Shown here in pieces: positions 16,415 through 26,194 of a stretch of 64,000 bases of DNA. Below the pieces are notes generated by a model, which was given only the letters and a program-made list of their open reading frames with translations, made no database searches and was not told the DNA's origin. Origin of the DNA: Lachnospiraceae bacterium (GTDB lineage: Bacteria; Bacillota; Clostridia; Lachnospirales; Lachnospiraceae); the NCBI GenBank assembly GCA_910574185.1, contig CAJSZQ010000001.1, positions 1 to 64,000 of the forward strand, in the 5' to 3' direction. Position numbers and translations under genes: made by a program. Every line of letters begins with the position of its first letter. The first letter of the stretch is position 1.

Positions 16415-18748
16415 TTAGCACTCCCCAAATTTCGTCGTCATCAGTTTATACAGTTCCGTATTGCGTGGGAATTTATTGACGAAAGGCACAAGGGAGCTGC
16501 CGACTTTCAATAATCCCTGCCCCGCACCGACATTCGTGATATAGCTCATCTGAAGGTCGGAAATGTTAAGGAGCTTCGCAAGCTCGATTCTGTCCGTGGA
16601 CGCTTGGTTCAGCATGATAATGAACTCGCTGTTGGCAAGCATCGTCCTCGCCGTATGGCTCTGCAAGAGGTCGTCCACGTTCTGCGTGATTCCTGTGCAG
16701 TACGCCCCATACTTACGCACACGCTTCCAGAGGGTAAAAAGGAAGTTTGCCGAGTATTCGTGCTGAAAGAGCAGGTAAATCTCGTCAATGAAAATAAAGG
16801 TGTTCCTGCCTTTCGCCCTGTTCTGGGTGATGCGGTTTAAGATGCTGTCGAGGACAACAAGCATACCGATAGGCTGTAACTGCTTGCCTAAATCCAGAAT
16901 GTCGTAGCAGATAAGGCGGCTGTGGGTGTCCACGTTCGTATGCTTGGCAAAGGTGTTGAGAGAGCCGTCCGTGAAAAGCTCAATCGCAAGGGCGATTTCC
17001 TGCGCTTCTGGCTCGTCCTGCTTGAGCAACTCCTCACGGAAGTCCTGTAAGGTCGGCGGCGTACCCATATAGTTGCCCTGCTGGTAGTAACGGTAGACGC
17101 TCGCCGTGCATCGGTCGATGATGGACTTCTGCTTTGCACCAAGGCTTGCCCCGCCAATGAGCTGTTCGCACAAAGACAAAATAAACTCTGATTTCAAGAT
17201 GACGGGGTTTGCACCGTCGCCGTAATCAGAGTTCATGTCCATTGCGTTGATGTGGTTGTCGCTTGTCGCCGAGATGTGGATAACCTCGCCCTGCATCGCC
17301 TTTACAAGAGGGGCGTACTCTCGTTCGGGGTCTATTACCAAGACATCGGCGTTGGGGTCGGTCAGAATGATGTTCGTCATTTCCTCCTTTGCCGTGAACG
17401 ACTTGCCCGCACCAGACACGCCGAGGATAAAGGAATTTCCGTTCAACAGGTGGCGGCGGTTGGCGATAATCATGTTCTTTGAAATGACGTTCTGCCCGTA
17501 ATACACGCCGTCCTTATGGTAGATTTCCTGTACACGGAAAGGGATAAACACCGCAAGGCTCTCCGTCGTCAGCGTCCTCAACGCATCAATCTTCCTCACG
17601 CCGAACGGCAGGGCGGTGTTCAGTCCGTCCATCTGCTGGTACTTCAGCACGGCAAACTGGCAGAGATGCTTCCTTGCCGTCGTCAGCAGGGCTTCCGTGT
17701 CATTGTCAAGCTGCTCTTTGGTGTCTGCGGTATGCACCATCGTAAGCACGGCAAACATCATCCTCTGGTCACGGGTCGTCAAATCATCAAGGAACTCCTT
17801 GCTTTCCTTTCTCTGCTGCTCCAAGTCGTAGGGGATGACGGCGGAAAAGTTGTTGTTCTGGTTCTGCTTCCTCTGCCAGTTCGTGATGTTGGTTTCCACA
17901 CCGAGCAGGCGGTTCTCTACCTCCCGCACGGCTTCGTCCGTCGGGACAGGGACAACATCGACGGAAAGCATCATGTTACGGTTCAGCTCGCAAAGCTCCG
18001 CCACCATGCTGTCCTTGATATAGGCGGCGTACTCACGCAGGAATATCACACGCCCATAGCGGTTTCCCATCTTAAAATAATCTTTCTCAAACTCAAAGGA
18101 GTCGGGACAGATATAGTCCTTGAAGTCGTGTCCTTTCCGCATGGTCTGCGCCATGTCAAAGGCAAACGCCGTTTCCTCGCCCGTTCGGTAGAAGTCGTGG
18201 AAGATACGCAGCTTGTCGTTAGCGTCCAGTTCCGTACACTTCGAGCCTAAGCGGTTGAAATGCCCGATAAGGTCAGCCCCGACACGGGCAAAGTAATTCC
18301 TCGCTTCCTCGATGTTCTTCTTGCAGACGGAAACCGTCACATATTTATCCTGCACGGTGGAGTTTGCCCCCGTTGCTTTATCAAGCAGCATCTTGTTGTA
18401 CTCTCTACGGTATTTATCCAAATCGTCCTCCGCCATCGGGATTAAGATGGTCTGCTCAAAGTCCGCTTTATTGAGTCTGCGATTGTTTATCGTGATTTTC
18501 GTGGTCGCCCCGCTATCGAGGGCGTTAAGAAGCTCCGAGTATTCGAGGAACATCGCTTCCTTGTCCTCACGGCTCGCCACGGCGTAGTTGATGTCCTCAA
18601 ACTTAAATGTCTTTGCGTATTTGTTCCTACCCACAAGGAAAATGCCGTCCTCCCACATGGTCTTTAACGGGATGACCGCCTGCACCGACTTCGGCACAAT
18701 GAATTTCTCCCTGTCCTGCTTAAACAGCGTTTTCAGCGTCTTAATCAT
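16415..18748 (-). CDS. VirB4-like conjugation ATPase
   Basis: 777 residues. The N-terminal half is the VirB4 scaffold domain. The ATPase domain begins with Walker A GVSGAGKSFTAKEE at about residue 443 and has Walker B FIFIDEIYLLF near 660, followed by the RKYGAYCTGITQNVDDLL sensor segment. It powers assembly of and transport through the type IV secretion channel at the membrane. The ATG has AAGGAGG just upstream. It overlaps the PrgI-like gene by 8 nt. It matches the VirB4/TraE proteins of Tn1549-type elements. Confidence 0.92.
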   Translation of the reverse strand: MIKTLKTLFKQDREKFIVPKSVQAVIPLKTMWEDGIFLVGRNKYAKTFKFEDINYAVASREDKEAMFLEYSELLNALDSGATTKITINNRRLNKADFEQTILIPMAEDDLDKYRREYNKMLLDKATGANSTVQDKYVTVSVCKKNIEEARNYFARVGADLIGHFNRLGSKCTELDANDKLRIFHDFYRTGEETAFAFDMAQTMRKGHDFKDYICPDSFEFEKDYFKMGNRYGRVIFLREYAAYIKDSMVAELCELNRNMMLSVDVVPVPTDEAVREVENRLLGVETNITNWQRKQNQNNNFSAVIPYDLEQQRKESKEFLDDLTTRDQRMMFAVLTMVHTADTKEQLDNDTEALLTTARKHLCQFAVLKYQQMDGLNTALPFGVRKIDALRTLTTESLAVFIPFRVQEIYHKDGVYYGQNVISKNMIIANRRHLLNGNSFILGVSGAGKSFTAKEEMTNIILTDPNADVLVIDPEREYAPLVKAMQGEVIHISATSDNHINAMDMNSDYGDGANPVILKSEFILSLCEQLIGGASLGAKQKSIIDRCTASVYRYYQQGNYMGTPPTLQDFREELLKQDEPEAQEIALAIELFTDGSLNTFAKHTNVDTHSRLICYDILDLGKQLQPIGMLVVLDSILNRITQNRAKGRNTFIFIDEIYLLFQHEYSANFLFTLWKRVRKYGAYCTGITQNVDDLLQSHTARTMLANSEFIIMLNQASTDRIELAKLLNISDLQMSYITNVGAGQGLLKVGSSLVPFVNKFPRNTELYKLMTTKFGEC

Positions 18749-19205
18749 GGTCTACCTCCTTACGCTTTCTTGATTTCTTAGGCTGCTTTCGCCTGTCTGT
18801 CTTTGTTCTTTTTTTCCTGCGTTTCCTCTTTCTCCTTTTCTTATCCTGCACGACGGGCAAGCCTCTCTCATGTGCGTCCAGTGCCTGCTTCACCGCTTCG
18901 TAATATAAATTCTCTGGGACAAATAAAATCTTCTTCGGCATCAGAAACTGCGACTTTACCCATGCCCAAACAAACTGCTCGGCGGTCATGCCGTTGTACC
19001 TTACAAATCCCATGACCGCAAAAGGGGAAGCCCCCAAGATGCACATCCAGCTTACTGTTTCCGTCCCAAACCTGCCACGGAGCAGGAAGAACAAGCCGAC
19101 CGCCACGCCGCAGGCAAGCACGGAAAACAGGAACTGCCGCATTGACAGCCCGAAGAACATGGATTCCGTGTAGTTGCGGATTTCCTTATTTATCTTGACT
19201 TCCAT
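18741..19205 (-). CDS. PrgI-like membrane protein
   Basis: 154 residues from ATG 19205. It begins MEVKINKEIRNYTESMFFGL, followed by two adjacent membrane helices (about 23-43 and 48-68). A cytoplasmic part ends in a very basic tail of mostly Lys and Arg. PrgI-family (VirB3-like) proteins sit directly before virB4 in Gram-positive conjugation operons and dock the ATPase to the membrane. The basic tail is unusually long. Confidence 0.75.
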   Translation of the reverse strand: MEVKINKEIRNYTESMFFGLSMRQFLFSVLACGVAVGLFFLLRGRFGTETVSWMCILGASPFAVMGFVRYNGMTAEQFVWAWVKSQFLMPKKILFVPENLYYEAVKQALDAHERGLPVVQDKKRRKRKRRKKRTKTDRRKQPKKSRKRKEVDHD

Positions 19206-19206
19206 A

Positions 19207-19443
19207 TCAGCACCGCCCCTCTCGGACGTCTCCCGTCGAAATAAAGAGGATGCTGCGTTTCGGGATATATGCAAACCCAGAAATGGCATCCCCGATTTCA
19301 AATATCTCGTTATCGTCCGCTTTTCCAAATTTTCCGACCAGCCCTTTTTCAGCAGGCAGGTCATAGGCTTCGGAAGCCTCAATGACTTCTCCATTTAACA
19401 GATGGATATTATAATTCTGGCAATACTTCGTTTCTTTTTTCAT
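19207..19443 (-). CDS. Small conserved ICE protein, unknown function
   Basis: 78 residues from ATG 19443, with AAAGGA upstream. Begins MKKETKYCQNYNIHLLNGEV and ends in STGDVREGRC. It has no membrane helix or catalytic motif I recognise, and is probably an all-beta fold. The stop is 1 nt before the PrgI-like start. Similar small genes appear at this place in related elements. Confidence 0.6.
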   Translation of the reverse strand: MKKETKYCQNYNIHLLNGEVIEASEAYDLPAEKGLVGKFGKADDNEIFEIGDAISGFAYIPKRSILFISTGDVREGRC

Positions 19444-19469
19444 TTCAATTTTCCTTTCCTGTTGGATAA

Positions 19470-20306
19470 TTACAAGCCCATCATTTCCCTTACCACACGG
19501 TCTGCCATCTTGACCGCACCGACAAGGACGAGCATATTGAACACCAATTCCCCGATATAGCCCCATACCATCGTGACCGCCGCCGCATCGGGGTTGACTG
19601 CGGGCGGGGATGCCGCAAACACCGAGAAGATGATGCAGGCAAGCACGATGATTGCCCCCTCAAGGCAGACGGCGGAGTAGCTCTTGATGAAGCTCTTTCC
19701 CACGCTCTGGCTCGGCTCTCCCGCAAACGAGGACAGCGGCACGGGGGCGATGGCGGTGTAAAGGTACAGCTTGAAAAATCTGCCGTACACGGACATTATC
19801 ATAATAAACGACAATACCGTGATGAACAGCCCGCCTATCAGCGTGACTGCCCATAGAGGGATGCTCTCGAAAAAGCCGCAGTCCTCGACGGCTGTCACAA
19901 TCTCTGTCGGCAGCACCGTTTTTTGTGCGGAGCCGAAGCCTGCGGCTTTCATAATGGCGGAAATCACGCCCTGCACGATTTTAAACAGAGCCATCATCAG
20001 CTCCAAGCCGTAAGTGACCGCACCTTTCGCAAGGGCGAAGCGGATGAACAGCTTCAAAGCGTGTTCGGGCTTCTTCACGCTTGCGAAGTCGCCGCAGGTA
20101 CGCATCACGCCGACGACAAAGAACAGCACGAGCAGGGCAAGCCCGATAGCCTGCAACGCCCCGTGGATGTCAACGATGACTTTCCATATCGCACCGCCCT
20201 TAAAGGTTTCGGGGGATTGGGTGATGAGCTGCCATATCTCGGCTAACTTTTCATTCCATGTGTCAAGGGCGTTCTCCAAGTTCTGGACTACCCAGTTGTC
20301 TGACAT
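19470..20306 (-). CDS. VirB6/TrbL-like membrane channel protein
   Basis: 278 residues with about six hydrophobic segments. Features include LALLVLFFVVGVMRTCGDFA, LIGGLFITVLSFIMIMSVYG and PVPLSSFAGEPSQSVGKSF. Such proteins form the inner-membrane pore of the type IV secretion system. It is placed between the Maff2-like and PrgI-like genes, as in Tn1549-type operons. Confidence 0.75.
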   Translation of the reverse strand: MSDNWVVQNLENALDTWNEKLAEIWQLITQSPETFKGGAIWKVIVDIHGALQAIGLALLVLFFVVGVMRTCGDFASVKKPEHALKLFIRFALAKGAVTYGLELMMALFKIVQGVISAIMKAAGFGSAQKTVLPTEIVTAVEDCGFFESIPLWAVTLIGGLFITVLSFIMIMSVYGRFFKLYLYTAIAPVPLSSFAGEPSQSVGKSFIKSYSAVCLEGAIIVLACIIFSVFAASPPAVNPDAAAVTMVWGYIGELVFNMLVLVGAVKMADRVVREMMGL

Positions 20307-20411
20307 TCGACCACCTCCGTTCTTAAAATTTGATAGCAGGGCAAGCCCCGCAGAGCGGATCTGCCCCGTTATCTTGTCTTGTGTCAGTCTGTTATTTCAG
20401 TCTGTTTTGGA

Positions 20412-20768
20412 TTAGCCCGTGATGAGGGTTAAAATCTCTTTCGCAAAGGTAATCACAACGCCGCCCGCCAGTGTGAGGAAGCCGTTCGCCCTCTGGGACG
20501 GGTCGTGGGATTTCAACGACAAGCCGACCTGCACGATGCCGAAGCCAAGCATAATCATCCCGACCGCCCGTATCAGACCGAAGATGAAATTGGAAAGGTT
20601 GTTGACAACAGCAATCGGGTCATTGGCGGCAAAGGCGGTCATGGATGTGCCAAATACCATCATAACGGCAAGCACCGCCACGCAGTAATGGCGGAAGCCC
20701 CTTTTTACCTTGCCTGTCATCGGCAGTTTCTGGGTTGCTTTCTTCTCGTTCTTCTTAAAAAGTTTCAT
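20412..20768 (-). CDS. Maff2-family membrane protein (VirB2-like)
   Basis: 118 residues. A basic N-terminus is followed by a helix with VAVLAVMMVFGTSMTAFA that could act as a signal sequence. Then come two helices (about 58-80 and 98-115). It resembles the Maff2/TrbC-VirB2-like proteins that precede virB6 in Clostridia ICEs. Small size and two helices suggest a pilin-like or channel subunit, which is inference from family context. Confidence 0.7.
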   Translation of the reverse strand: MKLFKKNEKKATQKLPMTGKVKRGFRHYCVAVLAVMMVFGTSMTAFAANDPIAVVNNLSNFIFGLIRAVGMIMLGFGIVQVGLSLKSHDPSQRANGFLTLAGGVVITFAKEILTLITG

Positions 20769-20782
20769 AGGGTAAATCCTCC

Positions 20783-22576
20783 TTATAAATTGAATATTTC
20801 TTCCAAGTCCTCATCGGACAGAAGCTCATAGGAAGTGCTGACAGGGTTAAGCGCAACAGCGTCTTTTGGAATATCCCCGCCAAACACAAATGTTGCGACC
20901 GCCTGCGTCGGCTCACCGTGAAGATACGGCGGTTTCCCACCGTCGGCGGTCAGTTTCACGTTCGGGTGTTTCAGGATGTCGTACTTCAAATCCATGACGG
21001 GGCGTTCCCCACGCACAAAAAGAAGTGCGTAGCGGTTGTCAAGCATACGCACCTCGTCTGGGGTTAAAAGCTCACGCCCCGAAATCTGGTAGTTAGTGGA
21101 ATAGTTGCCGCTCCGTCCAGAGCTTTTCCCGTAGGTGTTTGTGTCTATCGTCGCTTTTCCAAGAAGCTCACTTACAAACTTATGGGTACTCTGCTCGTTG
21201 CCGCCGAGATAGAGGAACTCATCGGCGTTCCCGACGATGCTTTCCCACTGTTTCTCAAACAGGGCTTTAAGCTGTGCCAGATTTTGCAGGATAATCGAAA
21301 CGGACACGCCCCTTGACCTCATAACTGACAGTATCTTGTCAAAGTCATCTGGCAAACTGACGTTCGCAAATTCATCCATTATAAACTGGCAGTGGACGGG
21401 CAGGCTCCCGCCGTACTTGTGGTCGGCAAGGTAGAATAACTGTTGGAATAGCTGCGTGTATAACAGCGACACAAGGAAATTAAAACTGGTGTCGTTGTCT
21501 GGTATCAGTGCGAACAGTGCGACTTTCTTCTCCCCCAAAGACGGCAAATCCAGTTCGTCCGTAGCGGTCAAGGATGCAAGACTTTCCAAATTGAACTTCT
21601 CAAGCCTTGCGGCAAGGGTTATCTGGATGCTCTTTAGCGTTTTGGCTGAACCAGAATGATAATCTCTGTAATACTTTAATGCGATATGCTCTGGGTTCAC
21701 CATCTCCAAACGGTCAAACAGTTCGTCAAGGGGGCTTACATAGCCGTCGTCGTCCTCCCGTACCTCGCCCGCCCTTAACAGCTCCATCACCATCGGGAAA
21801 TTCTGCTCGTCTGGCGGGGCTTCGTATTTCAGATAGAACACGAGGGATAAAAGCAGCATACTCGCCGCCGTGTCCCAGAACGGGTCTTGCGACTGGCTTC
21901 CTTTTGGCGTGGTTGCCTTAAAGAGATTCGTCACAAGCCGCTGCACGTCGTTGTCGTTCCGAAGATAGACAAACGGGTTGTAACAGTGGCTCTTGTGCAT
22001 ATTGATTAAATCAAGCACACGCACCTCATAGCCTTTCTTTTCCAGAAGCCCGCCTGTGTCACGGACAATCTCGCCTTTCGGGTCTAAGATTACCATTGAC
22101 GTGTTGCACTGCATGACGTTCGGTTTACAAAAAAATCTGGTCTTTCCTGCGCCAGAGCCGCCCACCACGAGGATATTCAGATTCCTGCGGTGTTTCTTCC
22201 CGTCAAGCCCGATGCGGACGTTCTGGGTCAGCAGCTTGTTTTCCGATGCGTTTTTATCTCGGTACTTTTTATTCAAAGTACCTGCGCTGCCCCATTTGGC
22301 AGAGCCGTGTTCCTCCCCCTTGCGGTAATTCCTGCGTGTGGAGAAATAAACGCCGATTCCCATGCCGTAGGCAAGCAGAAAAATAAGGACAATTCTGGGA
22401 GTATCCTCACATACCGTTATGGAAAACGGGTTCTCCATTGCCACGGATAAATTCTGAATTATCTCCACGATGCCGCCGCTGACATAAGGGGCAGTCAGCA
22501 GGGCAAGCCACACGACAGGGATGATGCCAAACAGAGAAAGGATTAGGCTCACTTTGTAATCGTCACCGTTCTTCAT
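20783..22576 (-). CDS. VirD4-like coupling protein
   Basis: 597 residues. Two N-terminal membrane helices (about 8-30 and 64-82). Walker A GGSGAGKTRFFCKPN is at about residue 134, preceded by HRRNLNILVV. Walker B FIMDEFANVSLP is near 397, then SVSIILQNLAQLKALFEKQW. It links the relaxase-DNA complex to the secretion channel. It is the TraG/VirD4 component of the ICE and overlaps the next gene upstream by 14 nt. Confidence 0.92.
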   Translation of the reverse strand: MKNGDDYKVSLILSLFGIIPVVWLALLTAPYVSGGIVEIIQNLSVAMENPFSITVCEDTPRIVLIFLLAYGMGIGVYFSTRRNYRKGEEHGSAKWGSAGTLNKKYRDKNASENKLLTQNVRIGLDGKKHRRNLNILVVGGSGAGKTRFFCKPNVMQCNTSMVILDPKGEIVRDTGGLLEKKGYEVRVLDLINMHKSHCYNPFVYLRNDNDVQRLVTNLFKATTPKGSQSQDPFWDTAASMLLLSLVFYLKYEAPPDEQNFPMVMELLRAGEVREDDDGYVSPLDELFDRLEMVNPEHIALKYYRDYHSGSAKTLKSIQITLAARLEKFNLESLASLTATDELDLPSLGEKKVALFALIPDNDTSFNFLVSLLYTQLFQQLFYLADHKYGGSLPVHCQFIMDEFANVSLPDDFDKILSVMRSRGVSVSIILQNLAQLKALFEKQWESIVGNADEFLYLGGNEQSTHKFVSELLGKATIDTNTYGKSSGRSGNYSTNYQISGRELLTPDEVRMLDNRYALLFVRGERPVMDLKYDILKHPNVKLTADGGKPPYLHGEPTQAVATFVFGGDIPKDAVALNPVSTSYELLSDEDLEEIFNL

Positions 22577-22760
22577 GGCACTTGCACGGGGCGACCTTTA
22601 CTTTCTTGGTCGGGGCGAATGCCACCCTGCTTATCAGCTCGTCAACAGGCTCGGTGGGGCGTTCCTCCTGTATCTGCTGCGTCCGCAGGGTGTTGAGGGC
22701 ATTGAGGACGATGTTCTTGTCGTATTTGTCCAATGCCAAGTGGTATCGTTCTTCCTTCAT
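22563..22760 (-). CDS. Small conserved protein, paralogue of the one at 48006
   Basis: 65 residues, begins MKEERYHLALDKYDKNIVLN and ends in KCHEER. GGAGG lies 8 nt before ATG 22760. It is clearly similar in length and sequence to the protein at 48006-48203; both have HL-x-x-D near the start, VDELI in the middle and AP-x-KK near the end. No known function. It sits between the coupling-protein and ArdC-like genes. Confidence 0.65.
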   Translation of the reverse strand: MKEERYHLALDKYDKNIVLNALNTLRTQQIQEERPTEPVDELISRVAFAPTKKVKVAPCKCHEER

Positions 22761-22775
22761 GGTCTGCACCTCCGA

Positions 22776-23639
22776 TTAGCGTTCCTGCTCTTTGGATTTG
22801 GGCGGCTTGTTCTTTTCAAGGCTCTTATACATGTCCGACTGGATTTCGCCGAGTACGTCACGCATCGAGCCAAGCTGCCCTTTAAATTCCTGCGTTTCCA
22901 TGCCCGCAAACTCTTTCGGGAGATTGTCAAAGTTAAAACCTCTCGTGTCCACGCCGTAGCGGGAGCTTACCATATAGGCGACGCAGAACGACTTGAACTC
23001 TGAAACGTCACGGCTCTCCTTGTGCTTGAAGTCAAAGACCGCCGCCGACACTTCCTTTGCCATGCTGACAAAGAGCTGTTCCTCATTTAATCCCGTCTTG
23101 ATGAAGATGGTCTGCTGTGCGCTGTCGTAAAATGCAGGCAGCTCAAGGTCGTCCACTGGCACAAAGGAAACGGGGCTTGCGTCAATCATCGCCGACACAA
23201 GCTCCCGCATGGTTTTCTGCTCCTGCGGCTGCTGCCTGTCCTTTGCCGAGGTCTGGGAAATGTCATAGACCACTTTAGCGTTGTAGCCGACCGCCTTTGA
23301 GCCGTCCTCCCGCTCGTACTCTTTCCCCGGCTCAAGGATGGTCACTTTCTGTGCGTCCTTGTCCACATAGGCACGGCTCTGTTTCCAACTGCCGTAGTCT
23401 TTAAGCTGCGTCGCTTCGGGCATCTGTGCCGAAACTAAGATGGCGTTATTGACGGAGTAGCGGTCAAAATGCCCCTGCACGTCAAGGTACTGCTGAAACG
23501 CACCTCCGTCCGCCATCATTTTCTCGCAGGTCGTGTCTATCAGCTCATAGGCTGCTTTGCGCTGCTCCTGTTTCTGCGCCGCCCATTCCTCTTTGTTAAA
23601 AGGTCTGCCGCCGCCGCTGAATACGTCATAAATGCTCAT
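22776..23639 (-). CDS. ArdC-like / LtrC-type protein
   Basis: 287 residues. The N-terminal two thirds resemble the ArdC single-stranded DNA-binding domain: FQQYLDVQGHFDRYSVNNAI, then LKDYGSWKQSRAYVDKDAQK and EYEREDGSKAVGYNAKVVYD. ArdC proteins bind incoming ssDNA and counter restriction in recipients. The zinc-protease half of full ArdC is not evident here; the C-terminal part has EEQLFVSMAKEVSAAVFDFK without a clear HExxH. So a DNA-binding role is likelier than proteolysis. Confidence 0.65.
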   Translation of the reverse strand: MSIYDVFSGGGRPFNKEEWAAQKQEQRKAAYELIDTTCEKMMADGGAFQQYLDVQGHFDRYSVNNAILVSAQMPEATQLKDYGSWKQSRAYVDKDAQKVTILEPGKEYEREDGSKAVGYNAKVVYDISQTSAKDRQQPQEQKTMRELVSAMIDASPVSFVPVDDLELPAFYDSAQQTIFIKTGLNEEQLFVSMAKEVSAAVFDFKHKESRDVSEFKSFCVAYMVSSRYGVDTRGFNFDNLPKEFAGMETQEFKGQLGSMRDVLGEIQSDMYKSLEKNKPPKSKEQER

Positions 23640-23641
23640 GC

Positions 23642-24508
23642 TTATCTTGCTCCTTTCGATTTTGGTTTCCGTTTCCGCTTCTGGGGCTGCTTATGCTCCG
23701 TCTTTCCTGCGGGCGGCTTCTTCGCCCTGTCGGGGGATTTCTCTTTGTCAAGGTTCGGGGAAGCGTCCGCTTCCTGCTCCTTGCGGCTCTCCTTGATTTT
23801 CCGCAGTTCCTCCCTGACTGACGGCTTCTCCGTCTTAGCCATAGTAGCCCCCTCTGCGGGCTTCCTTTGCTGCTTTGAGGTAGGCTCGGACAGAGGGGAT
23901 TTTTCTGTCTTTGCCACCGAGGGGTTTGGGGCGTTTTCCTCCTTCTGCACGGGCTTTCCCATAAGGGCGTCCATGAGCCTGTCTTTCTCCGCCTTTTCCT
24001 CCACGCCGACGTCTGGCTCTGGCTGACCGTCCTTTGCCCCTGCGTCTTTTGCATCTGCGGTCTTGGCATCTTTCGCCCTTCCTTTTTCCCCTTTCGATTT
24101 CTCCGCTTCGGTCACGATGGAAGCGGTATCTACGGAAGCAAGGCTGAACCGCTCCACGATGCGGCTGATTTTCGATGCGTCCTCGGCTCTCGCAATCACA
24201 TCCACCTCCGCATCGGGGTCTTTGTTCTTACGGTCTGCGAGGACGCAGTAGAGTACGCCGTATTTTTTCGCTTCCTGCGTGAACTTTTTCAAGTCGCCGC
24301 TCTTTACGGTAAAGACTTTCAGCTCCTTTCCAGAGCGGAGCATATTTGTGAGCCTTGCCTTTCCTTTGGTTTTCTGTTCCTCTTTTAAAATGGAGTAGAG
24401 CAGGATGGCGATGTTCTTTGCACCCGCCCCCGTGATTCTGGCTGCGACCTCAAATCCCTCCAAGCTCATCCTTACGATTTGCTCCGCCGCTTCGCCGCCT
24501 GTGTTCAT
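23642..24508 (-). CDS. PcfB-like (DUF3801) relaxase accessory protein
   Basis: 288 residues. The N-terminal ~130 match the PcfB/DUF3801 family: MNTGGEAAEQIVRMSLEGFE, then GAGAKNIAILLYSILKEEQK and KEFTVKSGDLKKF-like segments. The rest is a long charged, Lys/Glu/Pro-rich tail, probably disordered. In pCF10 PcfB works with the coupling protein in substrate recognition. The start lies 59 nt inside the end of the relaxase gene. Confidence 0.75.
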   Translation of the reverse strand: MNTGGEAAEQIVRMSLEGFEVAARITGAGAKNIAILLYSILKEEQKTKGKARLTNMLRSGKELKVFTVKSGDLKKFTQEAKKYGVLYCVLADRKNKDPDAEVDVIARAEDASKISRIVERFSLASVDTASIVTEAEKSKGEKGRAKDAKTADAKDAGAKDGQPEPDVGVEEKAEKDRLMDALMGKPVQKEENAPNPSVAKTEKSPLSEPTSKQQRKPAEGATMAKTEKPSVREELRKIKESRKEQEADASPNLDKEKSPDRAKKPPAGKTEHKQPQKRKRKPKSKGAR

Positions 24509-25862
24509 GCTTCATCAGCTCCTTTCCTTTCTGTTCTTTTTCATCTGCCCGTATGATAGTTAATTTTTCTTTGAGGGTATCGCTTCGGGCAAGCACACCG
24601 TCGCATAATCTGACCTCCCTCCGCAGTGTTTTCATGCGCCCCGTGATTTCCGACAGCCGAGCCTTGACCGCTTCTTTTTCTTCCCCGACAGATTTTCGGG
24701 ATTGGGAGTAAAGCCCCTTTCGCTGTTCGGTCAGCTCCTGCATCTCGGATTCCAGAGAACCTTTATAAGACAAAAGCTGCCCCGCCGTGTCGATATGGTT
24801 GCGGCAAAGCAGCCTTGTTTCGTTGGTGATGGCTTCCATCTTCATCAAGTCGTCTTTCAGAAGATAGTGAAGCCTTGCGTAATTCTGCGGTTTCTTCTTT
24901 GGCAGGATGCCGAGCTTGTAGCAGTAGTGGAGATACAGCCCACGCAAGCCGCCGATTTTCTTGGCGTCCTTTAACGTGCCTTTTACCCTTATCACTCTGA
25001 CCTGTGGCTGCTCTTTGGAAAAGCTCTGGAATTTGACCGCATAGGAATTTTCCTTGATGCGTTCCGTTATCCTCTCGTTGGTGTAGTCCTCGCCGAGCTT
25101 ATAGAGCCGCTTCGGTTTTTGCCATCCTTTCCCGATTATCGTCCAGTATTTTCGGTTGGGGTCAAAATTGATGCGGTATCCCATTTCCGACAACTGGCGG
25201 TCGAAGTCTTTCAGCGTGAACGATTTTGAGATTGCTTCGTCCACCGCCTGCCGTGCCACGGCATCCCTCGTAGGCAAGCCGTTCTTCTCGGCTTGGCAGA
25301 GGACATAGGGCTTCTTCCTGCCGCTTGGGTGTTCGATGACCGATAAGGAATACTCACGGCACAATTCGTCCGAACGCTGGCGGAGCAGACGCAGGTTCTT
25401 CTTGTTGTCGTGGTAATGCTTTCCGTCAATATAAGAAATGGAATTGACGACAAAGTGGTTATGCAGGCACTCCGTATTCAGATGTGTCGCCACAATCACT
25501 TGAAACCTTCCGCCCCACATCTTCTCCGCCAGCTTCACGCCGACCTCGTGTGCCTGCTCTGGCGTGACCTCGCCCGCTTTAAAACTCTGAAAGCCGTGGT
25601 AGCAGACAATCTCGCTCTGGTCGTTCCATTGGGCTTTTGCCATCATCATCTCGTCCCTTGCAGTGGCAGGGTCGCAGTTTACGCCCGTGACGAAAAACTG
25701 CCGCTCGGTCTTGTCGCCGTTAGTGGCGTACTTCATCACGTCGCCCATCGCCTGCAAGTCCGCATCCGTGTATTTTGGGTTGGCGGTTTTTTCTGGGTTC
25801 TCGGCGTAGTCGATGGGGTGGTCGAGCCTGCCTTTCACGTCCCATATCTCGCAGACCGCCAT
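24450..25862 (-). CDS. MOBP-type relaxase
   Basis: 470 residues from ATG 25862, which overlaps the mobC stop (TGATG). Near the N-terminus DYAENPEKT holds the likely catalytic Tyr (about residue 19). HLNTECLHNHFVVNSISYID (about 122-141) is the histidine metal-binding motif. The C-terminal ~150 residues are helical and charged. It should nick the transfer origin, bind the 5' end and be carried with it to the recipient. The Tn1549-like family has the same neighbours (MobC, PcfB). Confidence 0.9.
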   Translation of the reverse strand: MAVCEIWDVKGRLDHPIDYAENPEKTANPKYTDADLQAMGDVMKYATNGDKTERQFFVTGVNCDPATARDEMMMAKAQWNDQSEIVCYHGFQSFKAGEVTPEQAHEVGVKLAEKMWGGRFQVIVATHLNTECLHNHFVVNSISYIDGKHYHDNKKNLRLLRQRSDELCREYSLSVIEHPSGRKKPYVLCQAEKNGLPTRDAVARQAVDEAISKSFTLKDFDRQLSEMGYRINFDPNRKYWTIIGKGWQKPKRLYKLGEDYTNERITERIKENSYAVKFQSFSKEQPQVRVIRVKGTLKDAKKIGGLRGLYLHYCYKLGILPKKKPQNYARLHYLLKDDLMKMEAITNETRLLCRNHIDTAGQLLSYKGSLESEMQELTEQRKGLYSQSRKSVGEEKEAVKARLSEITGRMKTLRREVRLCDGVLARSDTLKEKLTIIRADEKEQKGKELMKHEHRRRSGGANRKDELGGI

Positions 25863-26194
25863 CAGCCAGACGTCTTCCTCGGCACAAGGTAGCATCTGCC
25901 CACGTCCAGACGGAAGTCCCGCCACCGCTTGGCTTCGTCATAGAGCATCGGCGTGTCCACAAAGTTCAAGGCGTTCGCCTTTGCCGCAAGCTGGTTGATG
26001 CGGTTGCCGATGGCGGACAGCTCCCGCATGATTTTATAAAATTCTGGGTCTGGCTTCTCACATAGGCGGTAGCCCATAACCATCGACTGGAGCAGGGCTT
26101 GTCTGGAGTGTCCCGCCCTATCCGCAAGGGAGCAGAGGTATTCAGCTTCTTCCTCGGTCAGTCGGAACAGTATCTGCACGTTTCGTTTCCGCAT
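25862..26194 (-). CDS. mobC: MobC-like relaxosome protein
   Basis: 110 residues from ATG 26194, preceded by AAAGGGGG at 6 nt. It begins MRKRNVQILFRLTEEEAEYL, a ribbon-helix-helix-like start, and has IMRELSAIGNRINQLAAKAN typical of the MobC family. These proteins bind the transfer origin next to the relaxase. Confidence 0.8.
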   Translation of the reverse strand: MRKRNVQILFRLTEEEAEYLCSLADRAGHSRQALLQSMVMGYRLCEKPDPEFYKIMRELSAIGNRINQLAAKANALNFVDTPMLYDEAKRWRDFRLDVGRCYLVPRKTSG